17,523 nucleotides of DNA from positions 1-17,523 of the forward strand of contig JAFAFW010000084.1 in the NCBI GenBank assembly GCA_023423275.1, in the 5' to 3' direction. The notes below the pieces were generated by a model. That model did not search any database. It saw only the letters and a program-made list of their open reading frames with translations, and had not been told where the DNA came from. Of the stretch, positions 15,405 to 17,523 are shown piece after piece (the stretch's first letter is position 1; every line of letters begins with the position of its first letter). Position numbers and translations under genes: made by a program. The stretch is from Pseudomonadota bacterium. GTDB lineage: Bacteria > Pseudomonadota > Alphaproteobacteria > Rhizobiales > Hyphomicrobiaceae.

Positions 15405-17033
15405 ATGATGTCCGAAACCGACCCCGCACTGACTGCCGCAGCAGGCCTCTCGCGCGCCTGGCCGTTCGAGGAAGCGCGCCGGATCGTCCAGCGTCTCGAA
15501 AGGCAGAAAGCGGAGCCGGGCAAAACGGTCATCTTCGAGACGGGATACGGACCCTCGGGTCTCCCCCATATCGGCACATTCGGCGAAGTCGCGCGCACGA
15601 GCATGGTGCGCCATGCCTTCGAAGTGCTCACCGATGGCAAGTACAAGACGCGGCTCATCTGCTTCTCGGATGATATGGACGGGCTGCGCAAGGTGCCCGA
15701 CAATGTGCCGAACAAGGAGATGCTCGCGCAGCATCTGAACAAGCCGCTCACCAGCGTGCCGGATCCGTTCGGGAAGTTCGAAAGCTTTGCGCACCACAAC
15801 AACGCGATGCTGCGGGATTTCCTCGATCGCTTCGGATTCTCCTACGAGTTCTTCTCGGCGACGGAATGCTACAAGTCCGGCATCTTCGACGCGACGCTGC
15901 TGCGCATGCTGGAGGTCTACGACAAGGTCAAGGACATCATCCTGCCGACGCTCGGGCCGGAGCGGCGCGCCACCTATTCGCCATTCCTGCCGGTCTGCCC
16001 GCGCACCGGCCAGGTGCTGCAGGTGCCGACGCTGGAGCGGCATCCCTCCAAGGGTACGATCGTCTATGCCGACCCGGAAACTGGCGAGACGGTCGAGACG
16101 CCCGTCACCGGCGGCCATGTGAAGTGCCAGTGGAAGGCGGACTGGGCCATGCGCTGGACGGCGCTCGGCGTCGACTACGAAATGTGCGGCAAGGACCTGA
16201 TCGATTCCGTCAACCTGTCCTCCAAGATCTGCCGCGCGCTTGGCGGCACGCCGCCCGAAAACCTCGTCTATGAGCTGTTCCTCGACGAGCAGGGACAGAA
16301 GATCTCGAAGTCGAAGGGCAACGGGCTGACGATCGAGCAGTGGCTGACCTATGCCACGCCGCAGAGCCTGTCGCTCTACATGTTCCAGAAGCCGAAGTCC
16401 GGCAAGAAGCTGCATTTCGACGTCATCCCGCGCGCGGTCGACGAATATCTGCAGTTTCTGGCGGCCTATCCGGGCCAGGGCGACAAGGAGAAGCTCGACA
16501 ACCCGGTCTGGCATATTCACGCCGGTGCCCCGCCCGAAGCCGAGCTGCCGATCAGCTTTGCGCTGCTGTTGAACCTCGTCGCGGCTTCGAATGCCGAGGA
16601 CAAGGCGGTGCTGTGGGGCTTCATCCGCCAGCATGCCAAGGGCGCGACTCCCGAGCGTTATCCCGTGCTCGACCATCTGGCCGAATATGCCGTGGCGTAC
16701 TATCGCGACTTCGTGCGGCCGCAGAAAGTGTATCGCGCGCCGGACACGCGTGAACGGCAGGCGCTGGAAGCCCTCGATGCCCGGCTTGCCGCTGCTTCGG
16801 ACGACGCATCGGCCGAGGAACTGCAGAACCTCGTCTACGAGGTGGGCAAGACGAACGGATTTGCGGAAAACCTGCGCGATTGGTTCCGGGCGATCTACGA
16901 GGTTCTGCTGGGCCAGTCACAGGGACCGCGGTTCGGATCGTTCATCGAGCTGTACGGCATCAACGAGACCCGCGCCCTGATCAAACGTGGTCTCGCGGGT
17001 GAATTGGTTTCCGAGCCCGGCAACGCCGCTTAG
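15405..17033 (+). CDS. lysK: Class I lysyl-tRNA synthetase LysK
   Basis: This enzyme charges tRNA-Lys; alphaproteobacteria commonly use the class I form, otherwise typical of archaea, in place of class II LysS. The 542-residue protein has the class I signatures PHIGT (54-58, HIGH motif) and KISKSKGNG (299-307, KMSKS motif), together with ICFSDDMDGLRKVPDNVP and the family-specific GKDLIDSV and FQKPKSGKKLHFD. Start is one of two adjacent ATGs (15405 or 15408); the upstream Shine-Dalgarno is weak (CACGAG). It is the only plus-strand gene in the right half and is followed by palindromic repeats. Confidence 0.97.
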   Translation: MMSETDPALTAAAGLSRAWPFEEARRIVQRLERQKAEPGKTVIFETGYGPSGLPHIGTFGEVARTSMVRHAFEVLTDGKYKTRLICFSDDMDGLRKVPDNVPNKEMLAQHLNKPLTSVPDPFGKFESFAHHNNAMLRDFLDRFGFSYEFFSATECYKSGIFDATLLRMLEVYDKVKDIILPTLGPERRATYSPFLPVCPRTGQVLQVPTLERHPSKGTIVYADPETGETVETPVTGGHVKCQWKADWAMRWTALGVDYEMCGKDLIDSVNLSSKICRALGGTPPENLVYELFLDEQGQKISKSKGNGLTIEQWLTYATPQSLSLYMFQKPKSGKKLHFDVIPRAVDEYLQFLAAYPGQGDKEKLDNPVWHIHAGAPPEAELPISFALLLNLVAASNAEDKAVLWGFIRQHAKGATPERYPVLDHLAEYAVAYYRDFVRPQKVYRAPDTRERQALEALDARLAAASDDASAEELQNLVYEVGKTNGFAENLRDWFRAIYEVLLGQSQGPRFGSFIELYGINETRALIKRGLAGELVSEPGNAA

Positions 17034-17041
17034 TGTCCTGC

Positions 17042-17136
17042 TGTCATCCCGGAATTTCGCGCCAGCGAGATACCCGGAACGCAGGCATGGTTTTTGTGGC
17101 CTCTGGTTCCGGCTCTCCGCTCCGGCCGGGATGACA
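17042..17136. repeat. Palindromic intergenic element, long form
   Basis: TGTCATCCCGG (17042-17052) and CCGGGATGACA (17126-17136) are exact inverted ends of a 95-bp element starting 9 bp after the lysK stop codon. Ends of the GTCATCCCGG kind mark a widespread alphaproteobacterial family of dispersed palindromic repeats. It may fold in the lysK transcript and serve as its 3' end. Confidence 0.7.
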
Positions 17137-17156
17137 AGGCGATGCGATCTCTTTGA

Positions 17157-17182
17157 CCGTCATCCCGGCGAAGGCCGGGACC
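17157..17182. repeat. Palindromic repeat, short form, copy 1
   Basis: CCGTCATCCCGGCGAAGG then CCGGGACC. Its core CCCGGC-GAAG-GCCGGG is a hairpin. Bases 17157-17179 are the exact inverse complement of 17296-17318, so with copy 2 it brackets about 115 bp. Confidence 0.75.
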
Positions 17183-17293
17183 CACGCAAGTCTCAGCAAG
17201 AACTCCGCTGGCGATGAGACACGCGCTCGCAGCATTGTTCTGCTTTAACCTTTCAATTCTCCACCTCCCCAGGACGTGCGGAGACAAACGTAG
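17183..17293. other. Sequence between the two short repeat copies
   Basis: I see no gene, RNA or motif in these 111 bases. They would form the loop if the two flanking repeats paired. Confidence 0.5.
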
Positions 17294-17319
17294 ATCCCGG
17301 CCTTCGCCGGGATGACGGG
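17294..17319. repeat. Palindromic repeat, short form, copy 2 (inverted)
   Basis: ATCCCGGCCTTCGCCGGG then ATGACGGG, the inverted partner of the copy at 17157-17182, with the same internal hairpin. Confidence 0.75.
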
Positions 17320-17344
17320 CGTGGAGGGTCGCGGTTGCAGGGGG

Positions 17345-17382
17345 GCCAAAAGCAAAAGCGCCGGCCTTTGTGGGCCGGCGCT
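17345..17382 (-). terminator. Rho-independent terminator of the right-edge gene
   Basis: AGCGCCGGCC (17357-17366) and GGCCGGCGCT (17373-17382) give a perfect 10-bp GC-rich stem with loop TTTGTG; on the minus strand it runs into TTTTGCTTTTGG. It lies 28 bp beyond the stop codon of the gene at the right edge. This is the best terminator in the window. Confidence 0.9.
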
Positions 17383-17409
17383 CCTGAATTCCCACGAAAG
17401 GAAGGCTGG

Positions 17410-17523
17410 TTACTGCTTTGGAGCCGGTGCGTCGGGCTTCGCGGCGCCTTCGACCTGCTTCTTGATCTCCGGATCGACGTACTCGATTTGAGCAGCGCCG
17501 CGCAGCGATGCGGCCATTTCCTG
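17410..17523 (-). CDS. C-terminal end of a probable periplasmic peptidyl-prolyl isomerase (partial)
   Basis: The last 37 codons of a gene entering from the right read QEMAASLRGAAQIEYVDPEI then KKQVEGAAKPDAPAPKQ and TAA. The AxIEYVDPE stretch followed by a Lys/Pro/Ala tail is like the ends of parvulin-type (SurA/PrsA-like) isomerases of Rhizobiales, recalled from memory. That the frame is coding is supported by the strong terminator placed right after its stop; the product name is a guess from a short tail. Confidence 0.65.
   Translation of the reverse strand, partial: QEMAASLRGAAQIEYVDPEIKKQVEGAAKPDAPAPKQ

Noticed and set aside
15402..16676. A 424-codon minus-strand frame opposite lysK, with H/R/Q/L-rich sequence
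   Set aside because: It is the antisense shadow of lysK, whose protein is unambiguous; it has no recognisable domain.
17030..17395. A 121-codon minus-strand frame with HPGEGRDL and GPGLRRDDG peptides, and a 63-codon one with PAFAGMT
   Set aside because: These are the well-known translation artefacts of the GTCATCCCGG palindromic repeats, not genes.

Overview
The window is a 17.5 kb piece of a GC-rich alphaproteobacterial chromosome, most likely Hyphomicrobiales (Rhizobiales). The grounds are the conserved order rnd-lptC/A-lptB-rpoN-(hpf)-ptsN, a class I lysyl-tRNA synthetase, an FzlA-type glutathione S-transferase homologue ending in DLDF, and the CGTCATCCCGGCGAAGG-type palindromic intergenic repeats. 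It looks like core chromosome: I see no transposase, integrase, phage gene, CRISPR array, rRNA or tRNA.

Left part (1-3.4 kb): a family 4 glycosyltransferase runs off the left edge on the minus strand. It is divergent from an ABHD10-like alpha/beta hydrolase (plus). The hydrolase converges, with only 4 bp between stop codons and a 9-bp hairpin over the junction, on a long coiled-coil lipoprotein with a six-cysteine C-terminal domain.

Next (3.5-7.7 kb): a minus-strand operon fzlA - queG - SDR (cell constriction regulator, queuosine synthesis, atypical short-chain dehydrogenase; queG and the SDR overlap by ATGA) is divergent from uppP (undecaprenyl-diphosphatase). uppP converges on ptsN.

Middle (7.2-13.6 kb): the minus-strand block rnd, lptC-lptA, lptB, rpoN, ptsN covers RNA processing, LPS transport, sigma-54 and the nitrogen PTS. 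Two things stand out. lptC and lptA are one 668-codon frame: a membrane-anchored LptC domain followed by two tandem OstA/LptA domains. And the slot between rpoN and ptsN, where this order normally carries the ribosome hibernation factor hpf, holds no intact gene but a frame-shifted, internally deleted relic that still reads as HPF in pieces.

Right part (13.8-17.5 kb): a CoA-transferase subunit without its usual partner beside it, a TerB-like protein perhaps preceded by a 55-codon coupled ORF, then lysK on the plus strand. After lysK comes a 376-bp gene-free stretch with three copies of a palindromic repeat and a strong terminator for the minus-strand gene that enters from the right edge, probably a periplasmic peptidyl-prolyl isomerase.

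No clear novel multi-gene system was found. The observations most worth checking are the LptC-LptA-LptA fusion, the decayed hpf, and the cysteine-paired coiled-coil lipoprotein.
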